Counted from the stretch's first letter, positions 25,929 to 35,010 are shown. The stretch: DNA of 64,000 nucleotides from Pseudarthrobacter sulfonivorans (GCF_024391045.1 NZ_JANFCZ010000012.1:53715-117714); one strand, 5' to 3'. Made by a program: numbers and translations. The notes: generated by a model not told the origin, from the sequence alone.

Positions 25929-26813
25929 GTGCCTCCCTTCGAAGTTGTCTTAGGCGCCTGGCAAATCGACTGGGCGGCCCTGCTCCTCATTGTTGCCTCG
26001 GGCGTGCTGTATGGGCTCGGCCTTCGGTCGGCGGCGGCCAAGGGCCGGCATTGGCCGTGGTGGCGGACCGCTGCGTTCTACCTCCTGGGCCTGGGAGCAC
26101 TGACGGTCCTGACCTGCGGCTTCCCCGGCGTGTACAGCGCGGAACTGCGCTGGGCCTTCACGCTGAAGATCGCCCTGCTGCTCTTTGTGGTGCCGCTGCT
26201 GATAGGGCTGGGCAAGCCCATTTCCCTGGCCCGGGCAGCGCTTCCAGCCGGGGGCGTCGCACGACTGAACACCATCCTGTCCCACCGGGTGGTGCGCTTT
26301 TTCAGCAACTCCCTGGCTGCCCCGCTGCTGGGACTGGCCCTCTTTGCGACGTTCCTCACGCCGCTTTTTTACACCCTGAGAACGGACCCGGTGGCGGAGG
26401 CGCTGCTGACGGTCGGCGTTCCGTTGCTGGGCCTGCTGATGGCGCTTCCGATCATTGAAGAGGCCGATTTCCAGCGTTCCAGCGCCTTCATCACGCTCGA
26501 ATTCGTTTTTGTCTTCATCGAGCTGCTGGTGGACGCGGTTCCCGGGATCCTGCTGCGCCTCAACGGCCAGGTCCTGGACCACGTGACCACCGTGGCGGGC
26601 TCCCCGCCCGCCTGGTTCCCGGGCGCCCTCCGGGACCAGCACCTTGCCGGGGATCTCCTCTGGTTCATCTGCGAGATCGTGGACCTGCCGCTGATCATCC
26701 TGATGTTCATGCGTTTCTCCCGGAGCGACAAACGCGAGGCCCGCAGCTTCGATGACCTCACGGACCAGGAACTCGACGACCTGAACGCCGAGCACCTCAG
26801 GCGCGGCCGCTAG
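25929..26813 (+). CDS. CtaG-type cytochrome c oxidase assembly membrane protein
   Basis: The start is the GTG at 25929; no good ribosome site is seen. The 294-residue membrane protein has about 7 hydrophobic helices. Its features fit the caa3_CtaG family: HRVVRFFSNSLAAPLLGLALFATFLTPLFYTL and LLWFICEIVDLPLIILMFMRF. Such proteins help insert copper into oxidase subunits. The motifs are diverged and the family assignment is moderate. It is divergent from the PAP2 operon across the PmrA-like box. Confidence 0.7.
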   Translation: MPPFEVVLGAWQIDWAALLLIVASGVLYGLGLRSAAAKGRHWPWWRTAAFYLLGLGALTVLTCGFPGVYSAELRWAFTLKIALLLFVVPLLIGLGKPISLARAALPAGGVARLNTILSHRVVRFFSNSLAAPLLGLALFATFLTPLFYTLRTDPVAEALLTVGVPLLGLLMALPIIEEADFQRSSAFITLEFVFVFIELLVDAVPGILLRLNGQVLDHVTTVAGSPPAWFPGALRDQHLAGDLLWFICEIVDLPLIILMFMRFSRSDKREARSFDDLTDQELDDLNAEHLRRGR

Positions 26814-27469
26814 GAGGTCAAGGTTTCTGCCGCGCTGTCCATGTGCTCCCGGATGGTCTTCCGGGCCAGGGACGCATCGCCGGTCTCGATCGCTGCCACG
26901 ATGTCGTAATGCCGGTCCGTGCTCATGTTCCGGACGCCCTTTTCCTGGCCCGCGAACATGATGGACATCCGGATGGAGCCCTCCAGCGACTCCCACGAAT
27001 GCAGCAGGGTTTCGTTGCCGGTGAGCCGGCACAGGGTCCGATGGAATTCCAGGTCGGACTCAACCCGTTCCTGCATGCCGGCCTTTTCCGCAGCGGCCAT
27101 GGCGTCGATGGCTGACTTCAGCGCGGCGATGGCCTGCTGGCGGTCGGGAAGTTCGCACAGCGTCCGGGCGGCCAGGGATTCCAGCGCGGCCCGGACCGAG
27201 TAGATGTCCCGGATTTCCTTGGCATCCAGGTGCCGCACAGAGAGCCTTCCGCGTGGTCCCGCTGAGAGCAGGCCCTCCTGTTCCAGCTGGCGCAGGGCTT
27301 CGCGGAGCGTGCCGCGGCTGATCTGGAGCATCTCCGACAATTCCGTTTCCACCAGGTGCCGGCCGGGCTCCAGCTCACCGCTGGTGATGGCCGCGCGCAG
27401 TGCCGCAAGTGCCTGCTCGCGGAGGCTCCTCTTCTGCAGTCCCAGCAGCGGTGCTGTAGCTACGGCCAT
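26810..27469 (-). CDS. GntR/FCD regulator of the transketolase sugar cluster
   Basis: The ATG at 27469 has GAGG 9 bases upstream; upstream ATGs are worse placed. The 219-residue protein has a GntR winged helix (LVETELSEMLQISRGTLREALRQLEQEGLL) and an FCD ligand domain with metal-binding residues in DLEFHRTLCRLTGN and DRHYDIVAAIETGD. Its own promoter contains the same sequence (TCGACTGTTTACA) found repeated in the promoter of the transporter/isomerase genes. It is therefore very likely the regulator of the whole sugar cluster and of itself. Confidence 0.88.
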   Translation of the reverse strand: MAVATAPLLGLQKRSLREQALAALRAAITSGELEPGRHLVETELSEMLQISRGTLREALRQLEQEGLLSAGPRGRLSVRHLDAKEIRDIYSVRAALESLAARTLCELPDRQQAIAALKSAIDAMAAAEKAGMQERVESDLEFHRTLCRLTGNETLLHSWESLEGSIRMSIMFAGQEKGVRNMSTDRHYDIVAAIETGDASLARKTIREHMDSAAETLTS

Positions 27470-27493
27470 CGTGTTCATCCTCAATGTCAGTGG

Positions 27494-27509
27494 TCGACTG
27501 TTTACAGTC
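27494..27509. promoter_or_regulatory. GntR operator in its own promoter
   Basis: TCGACTGTTTACA (27494-27506) includes GACTGT-TT-ACAGTC (27496-27509), a perfect inverted repeat. The same 13-base core recurs at 30884-30896 and twice at 30935-30969. It lies 25 bp upstream of the GntR start, which suggests autoregulation. Confidence 0.65.
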
Positions 27510-27586
27510 GGTGTGTTAACCGTAGATGTTACGGCAGAAGCGCGGAGCCGGGTGGGTTTCGGCGCCGCGCTTCCGGCGCAACGTCC

Positions 27587-28585
27587 TTACGTCAGTTCGG
27601 CGAGTACCTTCGCCACGATCTTTTGGATACTGAGTCCGTAGCGGTCGTGGAGTGTGGGAAGGGCGCCGGCGTCGAGGAACTGGTCCGGGAGCCCGATGGG
27701 CACCACGCGCTTGCCCACGCCGGCGGTGACGACGGCGGACGCGACGGTTTCGAAGAGACCGCCAATTACGCTGTGGTTTTCCAGCGTCACTGCGAGGCGG
27801 TCGGTGTTGATCTCGGCCAGGACGGTTTCGGCGTCGAACGGCTTGATCGTGGGGGTGTGCACGACGGCGACGTCCACGTTGTGTGCCGCCAGGGCCTTGG
27901 CTGCGTCGAGGGCGCGCATGGTCATCAGCCCGGAGGAGATGAACACGACGTCGTTGCCGCCGCGCAGGACCTTGGCCTTGCCGAGCTCGAACGTGTAGTC
28001 GTACTCGTCGAGGACGGTGGGCACGTTGCCGCGCAGCAGGCGCAGATACGTGGGGCCCTCGGAGGCGGCGAGCTGGGGGACGGCCTGTTCGATGTCGATC
28101 GAGTCGCAGGGATCCACGATGGTCAGGTTGGGCATGCCGCGGAAGATCGCCATATCCTCGGTGGCCTGGTGGCTGGGTCCGTAGCCGGTGGTCAGGCCCG
28201 GCAGGCCGCCCACGATGTTCACGTTCAGGTTCGGTTCGGCCGCGTCCAGGCAGAGGAAGTCGTAGGCGCGGCGGGCTGCGAACACGGAGTAGGTGGACGC
28301 AAACGGGACGAGTCCGGTTTCGGCCAGGCCGGCCCCGGCGCCGAAGAGCAGCTGTTCGGCCATGCCCATCTGGAAGAACCGCTCCGGGAAAGCTTTCGCG
28401 AAGATGTGCATGTCCGTGTACTTGCCCAGGTCCGCGGTGAGGCCGACTATTTTGTCGTTTTCCTGCGCGGCCTTCACCAGCGCGTGGCCGAACGGTGCGG
28501 ATGCGGTCTTCTGGCCGGGTTCGGCGAAGGACGCGATCATCGCCGAGGTTTTCAACTTCGGTTTGGTAACGGCGGCGGTGCTCAC
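27587..28585 (-). CDS. Split transketolase, C-terminal subunit
   Basis: The start is the GTG at 28585, overlapping the stop of the N-terminal subunit by GTGA. The 332-residue protein is the pyrimidine-binding plus C-terminal half of a transketolase. FFQMGMAEQLLFGAGAGLAETG carries the Glu that activates thiamine, LPGLTTGYGPSHQATEDMAIFRG binds the sugar, and the rest is a transketolase C domain. It works with the preceding gene to make a complete TPP enzyme. Split transketolases are known in apulose-4-phosphate and other specialised sugar pathways. Confidence 0.9.
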   Translation of the reverse strand: MSTAAVTKPKLKTSAMIASFAEPGQKTASAPFGHALVKAAQENDKIVGLTADLGKYTDMHIFAKAFPERFFQMGMAEQLLFGAGAGLAETGLVPFASTYSVFAARRAYDFLCLDAAEPNLNVNIVGGLPGLTTGYGPSHQATEDMAIFRGMPNLTIVDPCDSIDIEQAVPQLAASEGPTYLRLLRGNVPTVLDEYDYTFELGKAKVLRGGNDVVFISSGLMTMRALDAAKALAAHNVDVAVVHTPTIKPFDAETVLAEINTDRLAVTLENHSVIGGLFETVASAVVTAGVGKRVVPIGLPDQFLDAGALPTLHDRYGLSIQKIVAKVLAELT

Positions 28586-29505
28586 TTGGTGTCTCCTTCG
28601 GCGGCGTCGAATCCCGCAGTCAGCTGTTCGCGGCAGGTCTGCCATTCGTGTTCTTCGATGCGCATGAAGTGCGCTTTTTCGCGGTCCTCCAGCAGCGGGA
28701 CGCCGCGGCCCACCTTCGTGTCGCACAGGATCACGGAAGGGCGGCCGACGGCGGCGGCCTGGTCTGCGGCGTTGTCGAACGCTGCGAGCAGCGCACCGAC
28801 GTCGTTCCCGTCCACGCGCTGGGTGTACCAGCCGAAGGATTCCCACTTTTCGGTGACGGGTTCGGTGCGCAGGACGGTGTCCGTTCTACCGTCGGCCTGG
28901 AGGGCATTGATGTCCACCATGGCGGTGAGGTTGCCGAGCTGGTGGTGGTGGGCGCCCATCGCTGCTTCCCAGGTGGAGCCTTCGTCGAGTTCGCCGTCGG
29001 AGAGGAAGTTGAACACCCGGGCTGTGGAGCCCTGGTAGCGCAGGCCCAGGGCCATGCCCACGGCGATGGTCAGGCCGTGGCCGAGGGAACCGCCGGAGAT
29101 TTCCGTGCCGGGGGTGTAGGTGGACATCCCGGACATCGGGAGGCGGGAATCGTCCGAGCCGTACGTTTCCAGTTCGGCGACGGGGACGATGCCGGCTTCG
29201 GCGAGGGCCGCGTAGTGGCCGATCGCGTAGTGGCCGGTGGAGAGCAGGAACCTGTCCCGGCCCTCCCATTCGGGATCCTCGGCGCGGAAGTTCAGCTGGT
29301 CGCCGTAGACGGTGGCGAGCATGTCCGCTGCGCCGAGGGCCTGGCCCACGTACCCCTGGCCCTGGACCTCGCCCATGTTCAGGGCGTGGTGCCGGATCCG
29401 GTACGCGGCGGCACTGACGTGGTGGAGGCGGTCAGTGGCGGTTTCCTGGGTCATTCTTTCCTTCGACGGGGTTCCGGCAGCGTGCAGTTCCTGGGTAGCG
29501 GTCAT
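28582..29505 (-). CDS. Split transketolase, N-terminal (TPP-binding) subunit
   Basis: The 307-residue protein holds the thiamine-diphosphate domain. The motif appears as SDGELDEGS (169-177) with Asn200 in VDINALQADG; the usual first Gly of GDG is Ser here. STGHYAIGHYA and SGGSLGHGLTIAVGMAL are further transketolase elements. The ATG overlaps the stop of the upstream transporter as TGATG. Its partner is the next gene. Together they would transfer a two-carbon unit from a ketose phosphate, for example draining erythrose-4-phosphate made by the isomerases of this cluster. Confidence 0.9.
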   Translation of the reverse strand: MTATQELHAAGTPSKERMTQETATDRLHHVSAAAYRIRHHALNMGEVQGQGYVGQALGAADMLATVYGDQLNFRAEDPEWEGRDRFLLSTGHYAIGHYAALAEAGIVPVAELETYGSDDSRLPMSGMSTYTPGTEISGGSLGHGLTIAVGMALGLRYQGSTARVFNFLSDGELDEGSTWEAAMGAHHHQLGNLTAMVDINALQADGRTDTVLRTEPVTEKWESFGWYTQRVDGNDVGALLAAFDNAADQAAAVGRPSVILCDTKVGRGVPLLEDREKAHFMRIEEHEWQTCREQLTAGFDAAEGDTK

Positions 29506-30842
29506 CAGGCGCTCACCGACTGGGGTGTGCTTTTGGTGGCTTCATCGGCCAGTTGGCGTTCGCGCTTGCCCCACGTTTCGCGGGTGGCAATGGCGGCCCA
29601 CAGGCCGATCGCGGCGTAGGCGCCGAACAGCAGAGCCGGTCCCATCCAGCCGAAGCTGACGAACAGGAGTGTGGTGATGAAGGGGGTGAAGCCGGAAACC
29701 ATGGCGGAGATCTGGTATGCCAGCGACGCGCCGGAGGAGCGGGTCTTCGCCTGGAAGAGCTCGGGGAACCAGGCACCCTGGGCGCCGGCGAGGGAGTTCT
29801 GGCAGACGGCGTAGGAGAGGACCAGGGTGGCGATGACGAAGAAGAACAGCCCGGTGTTGACCAGCAGGAACATGGGGACCGCGAAGAGCACGGCGAAGGC
29901 GCAGGACCAGATGTAGAGCGGCCGGCGGCCGATCCGGTCCGTGAGGCGGGCCCAGGCCTGGGTGGCAAAGATGCCGATCGCGGAGGCAATGCACAGGGCA
30001 ACGAGCGTCTGGGTCTTGTCCGCCAGGTGCTGGCTGTTCAGGTAGGAAATCATGTAGGTGACGGAGACTGCGTAGCCGGCGGTTTCGGCGATGCGCAGGC
30101 CGATGCCCTTGATGATGTTGCGCCAGTCGGTCTTGAGGACCTCCACGATGGGGGACTTGACGATCGAGCCGCTCTCCTTGACCTCGTCAAAAACGGGGGA
30201 CTCGGGGACCTTGGAGCGGATGATCAGGCCGACCACCACCAGCACAATGCTGGCAAGGAAGGGGATGCGCCAGGCGAGTTCGCCGCCCAGCTGGACGCTG
30301 CCCAGGAAGACCAGGTTGGCGAGCAGCAGGCCCACCGGGAAGCCGGCCTGGACGATGCCCGTGTACTTGCCCTTCTTTTTCCAGGGTGCGTGCTCGTAGC
30401 TCATCAGGATGGCGCCGCCCCATTCAGCACCGAAGGCCAGGCCCTGGATGATCCGGACGAAGACCAGCAGTGCGGGAGCCAGCAGGCCAACCTGCCCGTA
30501 GGTGGGGAGCAGGCCGATCATGAACGTGGCCACGCCCATGAGGATCAGGGACGCCACGAGGACCGGCTTGCGTCCCAGCTTGTCCCCCAGGTGGCCGCCG
30601 ATGATGCCGCCGATGGGCCGGGCGGCAAAGCCGACGCCGAGGGTGGCGAAGGCTGCCAGCGTGCCCGTCACCGGATCGCCGGTGGGGAAGAACGCCGTCC
30701 CGAAGTACAGGGCGGCAGCGGTGCCAAAGCCGATGAAGTCGTAGGTTTCGATCACGGCGCCGACGCCGGAACCGATGGCAACCCGCCTCGCATCCTTGGT
30801 GCCGTGAACCGGGCCCCGCATGCTGAGAGCTTCTTTGCTCAT
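29505..30842 (-). CDS. MHS-family MFS transporter (metabolite:proton symporter)
   Basis: AAAGG precedes the ATG at 30842. The 445-residue protein has 12 predicted helices and the MHS-family pattern: GSGVGAVIETYDFIGFGTAAALYF, GHLGDKLGRKPVLV (motif A), and IIQGLAFGAEWGGAILMSYEHAP. Members carry shikimate, alpha-ketoglutarate, citrate or polyols with protons. As the gene next to the GntR operators and coupled to a split transketolase, it probably imports the cluster's substrate. Confidence 0.88.
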   Translation of the reverse strand: MSKEALSMRGPVHGTKDARRVAIGSGVGAVIETYDFIGFGTAAALYFGTAFFPTGDPVTGTLAAFATLGVGFAARPIGGIIGGHLGDKLGRKPVLVASLILMGVATFMIGLLPTYGQVGLLAPALLVFVRIIQGLAFGAEWGGAILMSYEHAPWKKKGKYTGIVQAGFPVGLLLANLVFLGSVQLGGELAWRIPFLASIVLVVVGLIIRSKVPESPVFDEVKESGSIVKSPIVEVLKTDWRNIIKGIGLRIAETAGYAVSVTYMISYLNSQHLADKTQTLVALCIASAIGIFATQAWARLTDRIGRRPLYIWSCAFAVLFAVPMFLLVNTGLFFFVIATLVLSYAVCQNSLAGAQGAWFPELFQAKTRSSGASLAYQISAMVSGFTPFITTLLFVSFGWMGPALLFGAYAAIGLWAAIATRETWGKRERQLADEATKSTPQSVSA

Positions 30843-30883
30843 GGTTAATCCCTTTCGAAGAACAGCGGCCGGAACCGTCGCTG

Positions 30884-30973
30884 TCGACTGTTAACAAATG
30901 ATATGCCCCCAGTGTGAGCTGCATCATGCAGCATTGTCAACAGTCAATGTTGGAGGTTGACTGTTGACAATGC
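30884..30973. promoter_or_regulatory. Divergent promoter with three GntR operator copies, two forming a 17-bp inverted repeat
   Basis: TCGACTGTTAACA (30884-30896) is one copy. GCATTGTCAACAGTCAA (30931-30947) and its exact reverse complement (30957-30973) are two more, separated by 9 bases. TTGACT at 30957-30962 and TACAGT at 30981-30986, with an 18-bp spacer, form a promoter toward the isomerase gene. The operator overlaps its -35, consistent with repression. Confidence 0.7.
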
Positions 30974-31026
30974 ATTCACCTACAGTGATTCATGTCACCA
31001 CCCGCTTATCCAGAGGATCAACGACG

Positions 31027-31851
31027 ATGTTCAACTCCAGACTCGGCTGCTCGTCCATCAGCTTCCGGCACCAGGACCTGCCAGCCGCCCTGCGGACCAT
31101 CAGCGGCCTCGGCTTTGAAGAAATCGATCTCGGCGCCCTGCCGGGAGTGTGCGACCACGTCCCTTACAACCTGGACCTCGCGGCCGTCGCCACCGTGGCA
31201 GCGGAAGTCGGGGCCTCCGGACTGCAGGTCCGTTCAGTCAACGGGGATATCGGGGACCTGAACGCAGTCCTCGACGACGACGCCCGGGCCTCCCGCGAAC
31301 GTCACCTCGAAGCACTGCTCACCCTGACGGCCAACACCGGCGCGAAGGCGCTGGTCCTCCCATGCGGCGCACTCAGCCACCACCCCGTCCGGAGCCTCGA
31401 CGAGGACCTGGACGAAATCGCGGCCCAGCTCACGCACGCCGCCCGGCGCGCGGCGGAGTTCGGCGTCGAGCTCTGGACCGAATCCCTGCACTTCCTGCGG
31501 TTCTGCTGGAACCTCGAGCGCGCGGAACTGCTGGCCACGCGGCTGGCGGGGACCGGCGTCGGCATTGTGATGGACTTCAGCCACATTGTTGCCGCCGGCG
31601 AAGATCCGCTGGAGTACCTCGAACGGCACCCGGGCCGCATCTCCCACGTCCACCTCCGGGATGCGGTGCCGGGCAACATCAACCTCAGCATCGGCAACGG
31701 CCAGGCCGACTTCGCCGCAGGCCTCCGTGCGCTCGCGGAGAGCGGCTACACCGGCCACTTCTCGCTCGAACTCGAAACCCGGGACGTCACGCACGACGAA
31801 CGCCCCGCCGCCGCAGCCAAAGCGGCCAGCTTCATCACCGACCTCATCTGA
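31027..31851 (+). CDS. Xylose-isomerase-like TIM-barrel sugar isomerase/epimerase
   Basis: The start is the ATG at 31027 (GAGG 11 bases upstream), giving 274 residues. The AP_endonuc_2/xylose isomerase-like barrel is seen in FEEIDLGAL, LVLPCGAL, LWTESLHFLRFCWN (metal Glu), VMDFSHIVAAGE (Asp-His), ISHVHLRDAVPGNIN and HFSLELETRD (last Glu), so the four metal ligands appear present. It would interconvert a ketose or its phosphate, like erythrulose-phosphate isomerase LerI or apiose isomerase. It is the first gene of the four-gene rightward operon. Confidence 0.87.
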   Translation: MFNSRLGCSSISFRHQDLPAALRTISGLGFEEIDLGALPGVCDHVPYNLDLAAVATVAAEVGASGLQVRSVNGDIGDLNAVLDDDARASRERHLEALLTLTANTGAKALVLPCGALSHHPVRSLDEDLDEIAAQLTHAARRAAEFGVELWTESLHFLRFCWNLERAELLATRLAGTGVGIVMDFSHIVAAGEDPLEYLERHPGRISHVHLRDAVPGNINLSIGNGQADFAAGLRALAESGYTGHFSLELETRDVTHDERPAAAAKAASFITDLI

Positions 31852-31902
31852 CCCCCTGCCCAACGACGAACACCACACGCCAAAGCACATCCAAGGAGCA
31901 TC

Positions 31903-32676
31903 ATGACCACCATCCAGCGCACCGCCGTCCTCACCGGAGCCACCTCCGAGCGGGGCATCGGCATCACCACCGCCCGCCGCTACGCCAGCCAGGGCTGGGC
32001 AGTGGTGATCCTGGACCTCGACGGCGAGAAGTCCGCCAAGGTCGCCGCGGAAATCGGCAACGAATTCAACGTCCCGGCATTCGGCCACGAAATCGACGTC
32101 GCCAACGAAGGCTCCGTCAACGCCGCGTACGCCGCCGTCAGGAAGGAAATCGACGCCGGCATCCTGCCGCAGGTGGGCGCCCTGGCCAACATCGCCGGCA
32201 TCACCTCCCCGGTCCCCTTCCTCGAGACCACCCTGGAGCTGTGGCACAAGGTAATGGACGTCAACGCCACCGGCACCTACCTGGTCACCAAGGCGTTCCT
32301 GCCGGACATGATCGAGAACGGCTGGGGCCGGATCGTCAACATGTCCTCCGTCTCCGCCCAGCGCGGCGGCGGCGTGTTCGGCAAGGTTCCCTACTCCGCC
32401 GCCAAGGCCGCCATCCTGGGCTTCACCAAGGCGCTGGCCCGCGAACTCGGCACCGCAGGAGTCACCGTCAACGCCATCACGCCCGGCGCTGTGGACACCA
32501 ACATCCGCGTAGGCAGCACCGAGGAGCAGGAAGCCGCCATCAACGCCGGCATTCCCCTGGGCCGCAACGCCACCACCGAGGAAGTTGCCGCCGTCATCAC
32601 TTTCCTGTCCTCCGAGGAATCGGCCTACCTCACCGGCACCACCATCGACATCAACGGCGGAAGCCACATCCACTAG
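31903..32676 (+). CDS. Short-chain dehydrogenase (candidate polyol/sugar dehydrogenase)
   Basis: The 257-residue protein is a typical classical SDR. TGATSERGIGITTARRYA is the nucleotide loop and NIAG is the NAG-type motif. The active site is Ser (MSSVSAQRGGG), Tyr and Lys in VPYSAAKAAILGFTK. The C-terminal GGSHIH ends a conserved TGTTIDINGG. It lies between a sugar isomerase and a DhaK-type kinase. In such pathways an SDR oxidises the polyol (for instance D-threitol) to the ketose that the kinase uses; that substrate is inferred. Confidence 0.88.
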   Translation: MTTIQRTAVLTGATSERGIGITTARRYASQGWAVVILDLDGEKSAKVAAEIGNEFNVPAFGHEIDVANEGSVNAAYAAVRKEIDAGILPQVGALANIAGITSPVPFLETTLELWHKVMDVNATGTYLVTKAFLPDMIENGWGRIVNMSSVSAQRGGGVFGKVPYSAAKAAILGFTKALARELGTAGVTVNAITPGAVDTNIRVGSTEEQEAAINAGIPLGRNATTEEVAAVITFLSSEESAYLTGTTIDINGGSHIH

Positions 32677-32718
32677 CAGCGCCCCCACCCCATAACCAGG
32701 CACGTTAGAGAGCCCACC

Positions 32719-34491
32719 ATGACCAAGATTTTCAACGATCCTTCCGAATTCGCCGAAGAAGCGCTCGCCGGATTCTGCGACGTCCACGCCGGCCTGGTAC
32801 GCCAGGTTCCCGGCGGCGCCGTGCGGCGCCACCGGCCCGCCAAGCCCAAGGTTGCGGTCCTCGCCGGCGGCGGGTCCGGCCACTACCCGGCGTTCGCCGG
32901 GCTGATCGGCAGCGGACTGGCCGACGGCGCCGTGGTGGGCAACATCTTCACCTCACCCTCCGCGCAGCAGGCCTACGCCGTGGCCAAGAACGCGGACTCC
33001 GGCGCCGGTGTGGTGTTCGCCTATGGCAACTACGCCGGCGACGTGATGAACTTCGGCATGGCCAGCGAACGCCTGGCCGCCGAGGGCATCCTGGTTGAGA
33101 ACGTCCTGGTGACGGACGACATTGCCAGCGCACCGCCGTCGGAATCCGGGAAACGCCGCGGCATCGCCGGTGACTTCACGGTCTTCAAGATCATGGGCGC
33201 CGCAGCCGAAGCGGGGGCGGACCTGGCCGAGGTGGCACGGCTCGGCCGAAAGGCCAACGGACTCACGCGCACCATCGGCAGCGCCTTCCACGGCTGCACC
33301 TTCCCCGGCGCCGACGCCCCGTTGTTCTCGCTCAAGGACAAGCAGATGGGACTCGGCCTGGGAATCCACGGCGAACCCGGCCTGTTCGACACCGATCTAC
33401 CATCCGCCAAGGAACTCGGCCAGGAGTTCGTCTCCCGGCTGCTGGCCGAAACACCCGAAGGCGCCGGCGATCGGCTCGCGGTCATTCTCAACGGCCTGGG
33501 CTCCACCAAGCATGAGGAACTCTTTGTCCTCTGGCTGACCTTGGCCCCGCTGCTCCGGGACGCCGGCTACACCCTGGTGATGCCCGAGGTGGGCGAACTG
33601 GTCACCAGCCTGGACATGGCCGGGGTGTCCCTGACCATCACCTGGCTGGATGAGGAACTGGAGCCGCTCTGGACTGCCCCTGCCGAAACGCCCGCGTACC
33701 GCCGGGGCAATGCCGCGGTTGCGGCCGGGGATGCCTCCGGCGAGGAAACGTCCGACGCCGCCGCCGCACCTACCGCTTTCGAAGCAACCGAGGATTCCCG
33801 CGAGTTCGCCGGCCGTTGCCTTTCGGCGCTGAATGCCGCCCGTGACAGCCTGCACGCAGCCGAAGCACGGCTCGGGGACATGGACGCCATCGCGGGGGAC
33901 GGCGACCACGGACGCGGCATGGTCCGCGGCATCGACGCCGCAAGCACCGCAGCAGCGGCCGCGGCGGAGCAGGGCGCCGGGGCGGGCTCGGTCCTCATCG
34001 CCGCCGGTGATGCCTGGGCGGACAAGGCCGGCGGCACCTCAGGCGTTCTCTGGGGCGCAGGCCTGCGGGCATTCGGGGAATCGCTGGGCGATCAGCGCAG
34101 CCCTGACGCATCGCAGCTGGCGGCCGGGGTGGGCGCGTTCACGGACAGGATCACCGGCCTGGGCAAGGCGGAGCCGGGTGACAAGACCATGGTGGATGCA
34201 CTGGTGCCCTTCACGGCGACCTTCACCCGGCTGGCGGCCGACGGCACCCAGCCGGGACAGGCATGGGACGCGGCTGCCGGTGCAGCCACCTCGGCGGCCG
34301 AAGCCACGGCGTCGCTGCGGCCCCTGAAGGGCCGGGCCCGGCCGCTTGCCGAGAAGAGCGTGGGCACCCCGGATCCCGGGGCCACGTCCCTGGCGATGCT
34401 CTTCACCGTAATGGGGCCCTACCTGGCAGGTCCGGACCAGCCGGCACCCGCCGCCGCCACCGTCAGCCAGCAGCAAGGAGCACTCTCATGA
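32719..34491 (+). CDS. Dihydroxyacetone kinase-family (DhaK-DhaL) ketose kinase
   Basis: The 590-residue fusion has a DhaK domain (about 1-330) with the covalent substrate His in SAFHGCTFPG (near 190) and the GGGSGHYPAF motif near residue 50. It is joined by an Ala/Glu linker to a DhaL domain (about 365-590) with the ATP-metal loop GDGDHGRGM near 395. Such fused ATP-dependent kinases act on dihydroxyacetone, erythrulose or apulose. The adjacent RpiB-type gene, overlapping by ATGA, points to a four-carbon ketose phosphate. Confidence 0.88.
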   Translation: MTKIFNDPSEFAEEALAGFCDVHAGLVRQVPGGAVRRHRPAKPKVAVLAGGGSGHYPAFAGLIGSGLADGAVVGNIFTSPSAQQAYAVAKNADSGAGVVFAYGNYAGDVMNFGMASERLAAEGILVENVLVTDDIASAPPSESGKRRGIAGDFTVFKIMGAAAEAGADLAEVARLGRKANGLTRTIGSAFHGCTFPGADAPLFSLKDKQMGLGLGIHGEPGLFDTDLPSAKELGQEFVSRLLAETPEGAGDRLAVILNGLGSTKHEELFVLWLTLAPLLRDAGYTLVMPEVGELVTSLDMAGVSLTITWLDEELEPLWTAPAETPAYRRGNAAVAAGDASGEETSDAAAAPTAFEATEDSREFAGRCLSALNAARDSLHAAEARLGDMDAIAGDGDHGRGMVRGIDAASTAAAAAAEQGAGAGSVLIAAGDAWADKAGGTSGVLWGAGLRAFGESLGDQRSPDASQLAAGVGAFTDRITGLGKAEPGDKTMVDALVPFTATFTRLAADGTQPGQAWDAAAGAATSAAEATASLRPLKGRARPLAEKSVGTPDPGATSLAMLFTVMGPYLAGPDQPAPAAATVSQQQGALS

Positions 34492-34979
34492 CCGCCACAC
34501 AGGAAAAGCCCGGGCTGCGCCTGGTGCTGGGCGCCGACGAAGCCGGCGTCGACTACAAGAACCGCATCCTGGCAGACCTCCAGGCCGATCCCAGGATCAG
34601 CGAAATCATCGACATCGGGGTCAACCGGACCGACAGCCCGGAGGACTTCACCAAGCCGTACCCGTTGGTTGGCATCGCCGCGGGTGAACTCATCCGCGAC
34701 GGCAAGGCCGACCGGGCCATCCTCTTCTGCGGGACGGGGATCGGGGTGGCCATCGCCGCCAACAAGGTGGACGGCATCCGGGCCACCACGGCCCACGATT
34801 CGTTCTCGGTGGAGCGCTCGGTCCTGTCCAACGACTGCCAGGTGCTCACCATGGGCCAGCGGGTAGTCGGCGTGGAGCTCGCCAGCAGGCTCGCCAAGGA
34901 GTGGATCGGCTACACCTTCGATCCGGCGTCTGCCTCGGCGGATAAGGTCAAGGTCCTCACGGACTTCGAAGGCTGCTGA
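34488..34979 (+). CDS. RpiB/LacAB-family sugar-phosphate isomerase
   Basis: AAGGAG lies 8 bases before the ATG at 34488, which overlaps the kinase stop as ATGA. The 163-residue protein has the RpiB active-site Cys81 in ILFCGTGIG. HDSFSVERSVLSNDCQVLTMGQRV is the characteristic segment of tetrulose-phosphate isomerases (EryI-like). With the kinase it should convert a ketose-4-phosphate to an aldose-4-phosphate, such as D-erythrose-4-phosphate, the natural substrate of transketolase. Confidence 0.88.
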   Translation: MTATQEKPGLRLVLGADEAGVDYKNRILADLQADPRISEIIDIGVNRTDSPEDFTKPYPLVGIAAGELIRDGKADRAILFCGTGIGVAIAANKVDGIRATTAHDSFSVERSVLSNDCQVLTMGQRVVGVELASRLAKEWIGYTFDPASASADKVKVLTDFEGC

Positions 34980-35010
34980 CCGCCGCATCCGGACGGAGCC
35001 CGCGGTCAGC

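Noticed and set aside
31234..32883. Long open frame opposite the isomerase and SDR genes
   Set aside because: Both + strand genes have intact active-site motifs; the reverse product is Gly-rich without a family.
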